Assembly (NCBI GenBank): GCA_041672465.1
Contig: JBAYZO010000027.1
Location: forward strand, 1-23,102
Direction: 5' to 3'
DNA length: 23,102 nt
From: UBA1206 sp041672465
GTDB lineage: Bacteria > Bacillota > Clostridia > Oscillospirales > CAG-382
The first letter of the stretch is position 1. Each line of letters begins with the position of its first letter. The translations under genes were made by a program, and so were the position numbers. Below the pieces are notes generated by a model. It made no database searches. It saw only the letters and a list, made by a program, of their open reading frames with translations, and was not told the DNA's origin. Positions 14,601 to 20,977 of the stretch are shown in pieces.

Positions 14601-17600
14601 TTTTTGAAGAGACTGGATTGCAAGGTAAACCGCTTTATTTGCTGGGTGACTATAAAAAAACCACTTCTATTTCTCGGTATTATGTTGGGGTTAAAACTGG
14701 CGGAACACCCGCAATGATGGGTTGGGAATCTGAAGCGGTGCAGCTTTGTCCGCTTAATAAACTGGACGACCTGTTGAATGTTGGTATTGATAAGAAAATT
14801 GCACAGGATTTTATTGTGCAGTATGAAAAGGCCCTTAAGCTTGGCAATGGCAATATTGAAAACGGCTTTAAAATATTGACGGAAGAAATTACCAATAAAC
14901 AAATTTACTTGCAAGAAATGAAAAAGGCCGGCACATTTGGCGTTAAAGCCGACAAGTTTGTTCAGAATGTTTTTAAAGATATCCCGGATGTAACATGGGT
15001 TGAAAAAACTAAAGTTTTAAAGGAAAAGTTAGATGATTTATCTATGGGTTTAAAATTAGAAATCGGAAATTGGAAACATATTCCTAATTCTGTTTTTCAA
15101 GAAGTTGCAAAAGACTATAAATTAACAAACAATGTGTTTGATGATTATGATAAAATTAAAGGGCTTGTTGACAAAAAGTCTGTTGAATATAATAATCAAT
15201 TTCTTAACCTGCTCAGCGACAAACCAAAGTTCGGCAGCGTTGAAATAAATACAGAGGTCATTACAGAACTTAAAAAAATAACGCCGGGCTGGGATACCTT
15301 AGATCCAAAAGTTAAAATGACATTATTCAAAAGTAAACAAGAATTTATTGAAGAATTGCAATGGGCTGATTTTAAAGCGGCGATTGTTCCGGACACTATT
15401 GAAGAAGCGGCCATGCAAGGCATTAAGGATGCTAACTTTAGACTTGGTACATCATATAAAGAAAAAATGGATTTCTTCAATAAACAAGTTGCTATAGTTA
15501 AACAAGAATCAATTAAAAATTATACAGAATATTTAGACCTTGTTGATTCTGATCCATTGGAATATAAAATTTATTCTGAAATGCAAAAGAAAGAAGGTTG
15601 GAGTAATTTAACTTCTTTTGATAAATTAAAAATTGTTTATGCTGAAGCCGAAACCGGTGAAATAAAAATTGCTGTTAAACAGCTTGAAGACCTGATTAAC
15701 GCAGATGCAGGAACAAAAATTTATGATGCCATTGTTGATAAAACGCCAACTTTCAAATCATTGCCGATAAAAGAACAGATAGCATTATTTCAAAAAGAAA
15801 TGAAAGCACAGGCTGCAACCATTACGGTTAAAGGCAAGGGTATTCTTGATTTGACGGAACAAGAACTTGATACGTTGTCTTATTTGGATTCTTCAATTTC
15901 TGGAACAACAAACATACCCTTTTCTGTTTGGAACCCGACAACAAAAAGTGCGAGTGTAACTGTTTTTAATTCTCTTGAAGATTCATTAAAACAAACATAC
16001 CTAAAAAAATGGCATAATCTTGACGCTATAATTCCAGATGAATTATTATCTATTGAAAATAAAAAACTTATTAAACAGGCAAATGATATTGAATTGGTTG
16101 CTGGGGTTGGTACAAAAGAAATATCACAATTAACCAAAATTCAATTTTCTGAAAACTTCGATATGTGGGATAATATCCAAAAAGGTATTGATCCAACAGA
16201 ACTACAAATTAAAATCTTTCAGCTTTTAAAATCAGATGTTCAACAAGCACAAATAAAATCTTTTAATAAAAATTCTGTAACTCCACTTTCAGAAGCTGTT
16301 GAAGCAAAATTAAAAGGCGTTAAGGCGTTTGGTTTTTCTGATGAATACGAAAGTTTGATGGGCGTTAAATTATTTAAACAGGTTGACGCCATTGAAGAAA
16401 GTGTTTTTGATGGATACAAAGATTTGCCTGTAGATAAAAAAGTCGAACATTTGAAAAAGGTTTTAGGACATGAAATTGAAGGCAAAACTCGAGAATTGTT
16501 TATAAATTATCAAACAGCCAATGATAATATTACCGCTGAAATACTTAAGGTTGGGACGGGAATAGGGCCTTACGAGGTTGGCATTTGGGAAAATACAGAT
16601 TCAACAATTAAAGCAATGTTAGTTAAAAAATGGCTAAAGCAAGGCGTTGCCGCTGAACAAATGGTGGCGCTTGCTGGCGATAAAAAATTAGAGAAGATTG
16701 TTACTGAAAAATTAAAACCTGCTTTGCCGGGTAAACATGTAGTTGCAAGTATTAAAACTGTCGATTGGAAAAGCATTAATGATTTTGACGACTTGCTTGA
16801 TTTGGCAAATAAAGAAGGTTGGATTGATAATATCGGCGAAGAAACCGCTGATTTTGCGAAAGAATTTTTTTTGAATATGAATACAGATGCAATTTTGAAG
16901 TTTAATAAAGAATTTGATGCCAGTGAAGAAATTTTATTGCCGTTTATAAAAAGTAAGGTGGCAACGTATAAATTCAGCCTTCTTAAGCCTGATGAAACAA
17001 TTCAGTTTATGATGAATCCAAATTATATTCCAGACTCAAAGATTGTTAAAATAGCAAACAAAACATTTAATCTTGCCGACCCTGAACAATTGAAACAATT
17101 TACATCGGCTCAAAAAAATGGGCTTAACAAATACGCAAAAAGCATTGCAGAAGGTAAAGCTCCGACAAAAATGCAAAATGCTTTTTTTGAAAATCTTGAT
17201 GAAGCTGGTAAAGTTGACGTTAAAAAAAAGATTGATAAGTATAAAATTAAATTTGGCATTGCCGACGATATGGACGTTGTTCCTTCCGCTCCGCCACCAC
17301 TGGCAAACGTGCCGAAGCTTAATTTTGATGACTTTGTAAAATACAAGGAACAAGAAGGAAGCAACACAGGCGGTTATTATTACAATATAAATAATCCGGC
17401 TGAAAAATATTATATCAAGATTCCTGGAAACCCTGAAATTGCAAAGAATGAGATGCTGGCAAGCAAGCTTTATGAAGCTGCTGGAACCGAAGTGCCTAAT
17501 CTTCAGTTTATAAATGTAAATGGTGAACAGGCCATAGCATCTCAAATTATTGACGGTGTTGAAAAAGCAAAAATGGCGCTTATTAATGGCGAAATACGGG

Positions 17601-19741
17601 CCGGCGTATATGATGATTATGTTGTAGACGCTTGGTTGGCAAATTGGGACGTTGTGGGGCTCGGGTATGACAACCTCATGGTTAAGAACGGTATTAAGGG
17701 TGTTCGTATAGATGTTGGCGGTTCTTTAAGATTTAGGGCTCAGGGCCTTGCTAAAGGCGATAAATTTGGTAAAGAAGTTTTTGAATTATCATCACTTAGA
17801 GATGCGGCTACAAATAGGCAATCAGAATCGATATTTAAATTTATCACAAAGGCGGAATTAGATGCCGGCGCAAGAAAAGTACTTGCTGTATCTGATAATA
17901 AGATTCGTCAACTTATTGAAGAATTTGGCCCGATTGATGTTGCAGAAAGAAAAAAACTCGCTGATACTTTAATTGAAAGAAAGAAATATATTGCAGAACA
18001 ATTTCCACATATTAAGGTTGATGTCGTTGCTGAAATACCGAAGGATTTGCTTGAAAAAATATCTGACTTTGAAGCGGATAGTATAATAAAAGGACGGTCA
18101 AATGGCTTTGTAATAAAATTCGACAAAGAAGGCATCGAAGACAATCGGATTTTATTTTGGACAGAAAAAGACGTGCAGGGTAATTTTCAAGTTGGAGCGA
18201 CACTTAAAGTCAGAGAAGACGCCTTGCAAAAAATAACTGAAGGCACTACTAAAAAAGCAGCAATCAAAGATTTATCAACAAAAAATGTTTATGACAGTTT
18301 TATGATTGCTTTACGTGGTATAGGTCAACAAAGTAGAAGTAATGAAATATTAAGGCCAAAAGATATTGCTCGGGTTAAAGAAGCGTTATATTTATTCGAT
18401 AGAAATAAAAAAATTATTAAAGAAGGCATTGAAAAAGGTTTTTATGGTGCTGAATCAATTGGGCAATTTGAATATCATTATAAAGATTTTATAAAAGTAT
18501 TAAGAGAAGCCGTAAATAAAGAGGGCGAAATTTTCAAATGGGATCATGATTCTGACTTTAAAACAATTTTTCATCCTTTTTCTGATATAAAGGCAATTAA
18601 AAAAGAACTTAAATCAAGTAAGATACAATGGGTTAAGAAAAAGGGTTTGTTTGAAGAAAAAACCATTTTGAATGGTGTTATGCAGGAAACTGGTGAAAAT
18701 ATTCCATTGATAGATGATGAAGGTTTTGTACTTGATGATAGAGTTTTTCAACATTATTATGAAGCAGATATTGATGGAGTAAGGGTTAGAGTTTGGCCGG
18801 ACGAGGAAGGGATTGTTTTTGCCAATAGGGGTAAAATTGATGTTATGGTAAAAGGTGGTGGCGGTAAAGAGCAAATGGTAAAGGCGTTAAAGGCTCTCGA
18901 AGACATTGGTATTGATGTATCGAGAACCACACAGCTTGATGAAGAATATCTTTATTTAAAACAGTGTATTTATGCAAGAAATGACCCCAACTTCAAAACA
19001 ATAATGGGGCAAGTTGATAGTAACATACTTTATAAAACGCTCGAAGATAAGGTTGTTTTCTTGAGAAATAAATTAAGTGAATTAATCGGAGTTAGCGACA
19101 TTACAAAGATGAAAGAATATAATTACACTGGTATTCGGCAAGCTTTTGATAACGGTGAAATACAGCTATTTAGGCCGGACTTACAAGGGTTTAAATGGAA
19201 TCTATTCCAAAAAAAATATACACTTAAACATGAAGTTACTAAGGGTGGAATAATAAAATCTCTTGAATCTATTCTAAATTCCGGGGGCAATCTTTTACCA
19301 ACAACACAAAAAGTTAGATATGGTTTTTCTTGGGGTGGCAAATCTCCAATAGCAGATTTGCAAACTGGCGGCGCTTCTTATTTTTTTACAAGATTTAAAA
19401 GTGTTTATCATGCATTAAGTTCTGAAGGGTTAGTATGGGATAGTAAAATGGCTTCAAGATTAGATGCAATTTCTTATTCTGGAGATGAATATGGAAAATG
19501 TACTCCGGGCTTTGTTGAAAAAATGAGAAAAACAACCATTGAAGATTGGAAGAATAATGCCGATATGTTTTATAATAATGAAGTTATTTTTAAAAATGCC
19601 TTGTCTATTTTTGATCATTTAAAATATGTTGTATGTGATTCAAATAAAAAAAGACAAGAAGTTATAGATTTGTTTAAAAAACATAAAATTAATGATTTAT
19701 CAGGAAGGTCACTTGAAGATGTAGTTGTTGTAATGAAATAA
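11684..19741 (+). CDS. Giant MuF-type head-morphogenesis polyvalent protein containing an intein, 2685 aa
   Basis: The GTG start at 11684 follows GAAAGGA. Residues 1-272 are an SPP1 gp7/Mu gpF-like minor head protein: Ala-Leu-Val-Arg202-Thr-Ser-Val-Met-Gln, then Leu-Asp-Ser-Arg-Thr-Thr-Pro-Ile-Cys-Arg-Ala and Pro-Pro-Leu-His-Trp-Gln. An intein occupies 273-681. The extein resumes with Cys-Arg-Thr-Thr-Leu-Ala-Pro, and residues about 715-785 (Gly-Pro-Val-Pro-Ala-Asp, Asn-Asp-Trp-Leu, Leu-Gly-Gln-Gly-Arg) complete the MuF part. Then follow a Nudix domain (about 920-1030), a long helical region (about 1040-1870), a HipA/PI3K-like kinase-fold domain (about 1877-2070) and a distinct C-terminal domain (about 2250-2685). 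MuF proteins lie inside the capsid and can carry effectors injected with DNA, so this is probably a polyvalent virion protein. The frame is unbroken; the mature length after splicing would be 2276 residues. Confidence 0.9.
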   Translation: MADNIPKKIHNDAIKDQIYFEQYSNGISKSVQNLLETAQAEIAGAIAKNDPTAPTMTKWKAARLEKLNEDISDILDVTYNEAEKITNKALLSVGLVQADNVVNKFNSAIGVDIFTVTLTRDNVQSIVENSMIQGKVIGDWWATAKEASKAKISASLAAGTQAIQIGMVQGESIGQLVRRITGTKTTPGIMNVSKREANALVRTSVMQVAGNTRAEVFKANADVLAGITFVATLDSRTTPICRAIDGASYDMDMKPIGGKAIPFPGNPPLHWQCFVDYKQPIYTSKGWVPIGKIKVGDLVLTHKGRFKKVTELIFTPKQSPEIVKIKLKNNFNKITSVTSEHPFMVNGKWVCAGEIKNGDKVAFLSHKCANKNCSNMIPYFNKYCCVSCSSLSQEFTEERKTKISFSQKGKKKNLKSVEKMIAKRWTKEKKEKQAELSRKQILQEYEFGLRNKNTIALKANDKTRELIKQGKHVFQDPIICCRAVENSHKSLIWKNAVVDHMKNRNPSFNPKAKKKRLDSFLRFMKKHPEKRINSIVAQKEFVSSLEIKMIGILNELEINFIHQYPIGKYRVDFAIPDLKIVIEADGDYWHQNKEKDRVRQIKIEQMGWQVIRFNENQITKNPNEIYFELNRIFANHEGDYEFADFEVIVENVGVSKRAKKLYNFSVEDDESYIASGFVVHNCRTTLAPKTKTFEDLAGPNSKLNKKQLKELDNMPVGVRSSLGGPVPADMNYNDWLLTQPTDVQKNILGQGRWKLWTENKLDMIDLVNNNGKQLTLIELQAALGDIAAKNIVYLENELKTIAVNSVDLNEFIANIGTLTPQKIVSFGEIIADEGGIHEYYAKVQKTVAVQRAWRAEQKLVKNLADPEAIVTFKPGKTLPADLYSPVKGAEQTLKQGDKYVYGELEIKINPALETPFEPVPGYKQSAGMILIDKKTGKIYLNSPKNQFGGYKNSFPKGTIETGLNSQEVAIKEVFEETGLQGKPLYLLGDYKKTTSISRYYVGVKTGGTPAMMGWESEAVQLCPLNKLDDLLNVGIDKKIAQDFIVQYEKALKLGNGNIENGFKILTEEITNKQIYLQEMKKAGTFGVKADKFVQNVFKDIPDVTWVEKTKVLKEKLDDLSMGLKLEIGNWKHIPNSVFQEVAKDYKLTNNVFDDYDKIKGLVDKKSVEYNNQFLNLLSDKPKFGSVEINTEVITELKKITPGWDTLDPKVKMTLFKSKQEFIEELQWADFKAAIVPDTIEEAAMQGIKDANFRLGTSYKEKMDFFNKQVAIVKQESIKNYTEYLDLVDSDPLEYKIYSEMQKKEGWSNLTSFDKLKIVYAEAETGEIKIAVKQLEDLINADAGTKIYDAIVDKTPTFKSLPIKEQIALFQKEMKAQAATITVKGKGILDLTEQELDTLSYLDSSISGTTNIPFSVWNPTTKSASVTVFNSLEDSLKQTYLKKWHNLDAIIPDELLSIENKKLIKQANDIELVAGVGTKEISQLTKIQFSENFDMWDNIQKGIDPTELQIKIFQLLKSDVQQAQIKSFNKNSVTPLSEAVEAKLKGVKAFGFSDEYESLMGVKLFKQVDAIEESVFDGYKDLPVDKKVEHLKKVLGHEIEGKTRELFINYQTANDNITAEILKVGTGIGPYEVGIWENTDSTIKAMLVKKWLKQGVAAEQMVALAGDKKLEKIVTEKLKPALPGKHVVASIKTVDWKSINDFDDLLDLANKEGWIDNIGEETADFAKEFFLNMNTDAILKFNKEFDASEEILLPFIKSKVATYKFSLLKPDETIQFMMNPNYIPDSKIVKIANKTFNLADPEQLKQFTSAQKNGLNKYAKSIAEGKAPTKMQNAFFENLDEAGKVDVKKKIDKYKIKFGIADDMDVVPSAPPPLANVPKLNFDDFVKYKEQEGSNTGGYYYNINNPAEKYYIKIPGNPEIAKNEMLASKLYEAAGTEVPNLQFINVNGEQAIASQIIDGVEKAKMALINGEIRAGVYDDYVVDAWLANWDVVGLGYDNLMVKNGIKGVRIDVGGSLRFRAQGLAKGDKFGKEVFELSSLRDAATNRQSESIFKFITKAELDAGARKVLAVSDNKIRQLIEEFGPIDVAERKKLADTLIERKKYIAEQFPHIKVDVVAEIPKDLLEKISDFEADSIIKGRSNGFVIKFDKEGIEDNRILFWTEKDVQGNFQVGATLKVREDALQKITEGTTKKAAIKDLSTKNVYDSFMIALRGIGQQSRSNEILRPKDIARVKEALYLFDRNKKIIKEGIEKGFYGAESIGQFEYHYKDFIKVLREAVNKEGEIFKWDHDSDFKTIFHPFSDIKAIKKELKSSKIQWVKKKGLFEEKTILNGVMQETGENIPLIDDEGFVLDDRVFQHYYEADIDGVRVRVWPDEEGIVFANRGKIDVMVKGGGGKEQMVKALKALEDIGIDVSRTTQLDEEYLYLKQCIYARNDPNFKTIMGQVDSNILYKTLEDKVVFLRNKLSELIGVSDITKMKEYNYTGIRQAFDNGEIQLFRPDLQGFKWNLFQKKYTLKHEVTKGGIIKSLESILNSGGNLLPTTQKVRYGFSWGGKSPIADLQTGGASYFFTRFKSVYHALSSEGLVWDSKMASRLDAISYSGDEYGKCTPGFVEKMRKTTIEDWKNNADMFYNNEVIFKNALSIFDHLKYVVCDSNKKRQEVIDLFKKHKINDLSGRSLEDVVVVMK
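12500..13726 (+). mobile_element. Intein (409 aa) with zinc-knuckle-like insert and PD-(D/E)XK homing nuclease
   Basis: The element starts at Cys273 and ends with His680-Asn681, followed by Cys682, giving the class 1 splicing set. Block A has Gly-Trp-Val-Pro-Ile-Gly-Lys-Ile-Lys-Val-Gly-Asp, block B has Thr338-Ser-Glu-His341-Pro, and the end reads Tyr-Ile-Ala-Ser-Gly-Phe-Val-Val-His-Asn. Removal restores His-Trp-Gln-Cys-Arg-Thr, the normal MuF sequence. Inside are a Cys368/373/384/385/388 cluster, a Lys-rich NUMOD-like segment and a nuclease. The nuclease has Glu546, Asp572 (Tyr-Arg-Val-Asp-Phe) and Glu583-Ala-Asp585, then Gly-Trp-Gln-Val-Ile-Arg-Phe, typical of DUF559/Vsr-like nucleases rather than the usual LAGLIDADG or HNH. 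A/T content is higher than in the flanking extein. Confidence 0.93.
14440..14775 (+). other. Nudix hydrolase domain within the giant protein (about residues 920-1030)
   Basis: Ser-Ala-Gly-Met-Ile-Leu-Ile-Asp opens the fold, and the Nudix box runs from Gly957 to Leu979, with Lys971-Glu972-Val-Phe-Glu975-Glu976-Thr-Gly-Leu holding the metal-binding glutamates. Two consensus positions differ: Lys971 replaces Arg, and Leu963 replaces the first Glu. Nudix enzymes cleave nucleoside diphosphates linked to another group, such as ADP-ribose or capped RNA. The substrate here is unknown. Confidence 0.8.
17311..17900 (+). other. HipA/PI3K-like kinase-fold domain within the giant protein (about residues 1877-2070)
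   Basis: Kinase-like landmarks occur in order. Tyr-Tyr-Ile-Lys1912 is a candidate ATP-binding lysine and Asn-Glu1923-Met-Leu-Ala-Ser-Lys-Leu-Tyr-Glu-Ala-Ala-Gly a paired glutamate helix. Ala-Asn-Trp-Asp1989 followed by Tyr-Asp-Asn1997-Leu is a catalytic-loop-like segment, and Arg-Ile-Asp2010-Val-Gly is a metal-site DxG equivalent. This D...N...DxG arrangement resembles HipA and PI3/4-kinase-type folds. Target and activity are not known. Confidence 0.5.
19220..19741 (+). other. C-terminal domain of the giant protein, possibly ADP-ribosyltransferase-like
   Basis: His2516-Glu-Val-Thr, then a Leu-Glu-Ser-Ile-Leu-Asn-Ser-Gly-Gly helix and Leu-Leu-Pro-Thr-Thr-Gln-Lys-Val-Arg-Tyr-Gly, resemble the NAD-binding start of DarT-like ADP-ribosyltransferases. 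Gly2562-Gly-Ala-Ser-Tyr-Phe-Phe-Thr-Arg follows, then an Asn-Glu-Val-Ile-Phe-Lys-Asn segment with a possible catalytic Glu. The match is by eye and weak; the domain is clearly structured, but its activity is speculative. Confidence 0.3.
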
Positions 19742-19769
19742 AAAATCTCAAATCTTAATTTTTTTGATG

Positions 19770-19775
19770 TATAAT
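19770..19775 (+). promoter_or_regulatory. Candidate promoter with perfect TATAAT -10
   Basis: TATAAT lies in the 54-base gap after the giant gene, behind a run of eight T. No good -35 is visible 17 bp upstream. It could give independent transcription of the small genes and capsid genes downstream. Confidence 0.4.
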
Positions 19776-19795
19776 AAAAAAAAGGAGAAAATACA

Positions 19796-20167
19796 ATGAA
19801 AATATTCGATGAAAAAAGACCACTGGGTATAAAAATCGTTTTTAATTATGATGGTGATGTAATGTTTAGACCGATTGCTGAATTATTTAAAACAGAGAAA
19901 GGACTGATATTTTTCGATATTTTTTGGCCGGAAGCATCGTTGAACCCAATTCATCATATTGACGGGGAAATAACCGGGGAAGGGCCTTGGAAAATTGATT
20001 ATGATGATAAAAAATTTACCATTTTTGTTCTTGAAGAAAATGATCCATTGCTTGAAGAATATAACAATTGGATTGGTTACACCAAACACATGAAATATCC
20101 TGCTGATTATGGAAAAAGGCGATTTGAACAGGAATTGAAAAGAATAGCAGGTTACAAAAAGGGGTGA
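19796..20167 (+). CDS. Conserved-looking hypothetical protein, 123 aa
   Basis: An AAAGGAGA site precedes the ATG. The protein alternates beta-like and loop segments (Ile-Lys-Ile-Val-Phe-Asn-Tyr-Asp-Gly-Asp, Leu-Ile-Phe-Phe-Asp-Ile-Phe-Trp) and is rich in Trp, Tyr and acidic residues. A Gly-Glu-Gly-Pro-Trp-Lys-Ile turn sits in the middle, and the protein ends in a basic helix. I recognise no family. Its stop is 6 bp before the next ATG, and that gene's ribosome site lies over this gene's end, so the two are probably cotranslated. A virion-accessory role would fit the location but is a guess. Confidence 0.7.
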   Translation: MKIFDEKRPLGIKIVFNYDGDVMFRPIAELFKTEKGLIFFDIFWPEASLNPIHHIDGEITGEGPWKIDYDDKKFTIFVLEENDPLLEEYNNWIGYTKHMKYPADYGKRRFEQELKRIAGYKKG

Positions 20168-20173
20168 TAATTA

Positions 20174-20542
20174 ATGTGGATATTTACAAAGGATGGTTTT
20201 TTCAGTGTAGTTCATAAGCCCGGACAAGCAGATGATATGATTGCCGTTCGAGCCAGAAGCCGAGCTGATCTTGTAAGGGTGAATAAAAAGCTTGTGAAGA
20301 AAAGAATTAAGATTATTTCCAATAAAGGCACAGATTACGAATTTAGAATTGAAATTGACAAGGCAACATGGGCGAAATATTTATCTGATGAAACAATGGG
20401 CCTTGATTATGAAAACTTCAAGGATGAAGTAACCTTAATTGATGAAAGGAGGGCAAAAATATATCATAATGTTTGGGTCACACTGTTAGATATTTTTAAA
20501 CAAACAAAAAAAATTTATAATCACTATAACATGCAGATGTAA
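20174..20542 (+). CDS. Widespread conserved hypothetical protein, 122 aa
   Basis: The opening Met-Trp-Ile-Phe-Thr-Lys-Asp-Gly-Phe-Phe-Ser-Val-Val, followed by Met-Ile-Ala-Val-Arg-Ala-Arg-Ser-Arg-Ala-Asp-Leu, is familiar from a family of uncharacterised proteins of about 100-130 residues in many bacteria and phages. Asp-Tyr-Glu-Phe-Arg-Ile-Glu-Ile follows, then Gly-Leu-Asp-Tyr-Glu-Asn-Phe-Lys and a late Tyr-His-Asn-Val-Trp-Val-Thr-Leu-Leu. The fold looks alpha/beta and basic. No function is known to me. AAAAAGGGG precedes the start. It is placed between the giant MuF gene and the capsid genes, as an accessory passenger. Confidence 0.8.
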   Translation: MWIFTKDGFFSVVHKPGQADDMIAVRARSRADLVRVNKKLVKKRIKIISNKGTDYEFRIEIDKATWAKYLSDETMGLDYENFKDEVTLIDERRAKIYHNVWVTLLDIFKQTKKIYNHYNMQM

Positions 20543-20561
20543 AAAAAAAAGAGGTGTATAA

Positions 20562-20894
20562 ATGGAATTTTATACAAGGGTAGCTGGCGTTACGTTTCGG
20601 AACTCTGATGGCAAAAACCGTCAGGGCATTATTGCGTCCACCAGAGGGGATGAAGCAATAAGTTTGATTCGTGAACCGGAAAATCCTTATGATTCAAATG
20701 CAATTATGGTTTTGGATTCAAATGGCCGGCAATTGGGTTGTATAAAAAAATCAATTGCAGCTTGGTTGGCTCCACAGATGGATTCTGGCAAAAATGTAAC
20801 CGCAATAATATCTTCTATTTCTGGTGGAAGCGAAGGGTATAGTTATGGCATTAATCTTCGAATAAATTGTTCGTGTGAAGATATTTTTGATTAA
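20562..20894 (+). CDS. Stand-alone HIRAN-domain protein, 110 aa
   Basis: HIRAN domains bind DNA ends, notably 3'-OH single-stranded ends, and usually occur fused to repair helicases or ligases such as HLTF/Rad5. The whole protein is one such domain: Ala-Gly-Val-Thr-Phe-Arg-Asn-Ser-Asp-Gly-Lys-Asn-Arg-Gln, then Leu-Ile-Arg-Glu-Pro-Glu-Asn-Pro-Tyr-Asp-Ser-Asn-Ala-Ile. After these come a Gly-Cys-Ile-Lys-Lys strand and a Ser-Gly-Gly-Ser-Glu-Gly-Tyr-Ser-Tyr-Gly ending. An AGAGGTG site lies ahead of the ATG. Its place just before the scaffold gene is odd for a DNA-repair function and may mean protection or recognition of phage DNA ends. The domain call is firm; the role is inferred. Confidence 0.85.
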   Translation: MEFYTRVAGVTFRNSDGKNRQGIIASTRGDEAISLIREPENPYDSNAIMVLDSNGRQLGCIKKSIAAWLAPQMDSGKNVTAIISSISGGSEGYSYGINLRINCSCEDIFD

Positions 20895-20922
20895 AATAAA
20901 AAAATCTCTTTATTTTTTTTTT
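20893..20922 (+). terminator. Weak A/T-only terminator candidate
   Basis: AAAATAAA (20893-20900) can pair with TTTATTTT (20909-20916) around an 8-base loop, leading into a long T-run to 20922. The stem has no G/C pair, so strength is doubtful. It lies directly after the HIRAN stop. Confidence 0.35.
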
Positions 20923-20977
20923 AAAATGTATTAAATGATAAACATAACATAACCGGGGAATGGAGGATTTATAAAAA

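Noticed and set aside
17036..17545. 169-codon open frame on the minus strand inside the giant gene
   Set aside because: It is antisense to a well-supported kinase-like region, has no ribosome site and reads as a low-complexity Phe/Ile-rich shadow.
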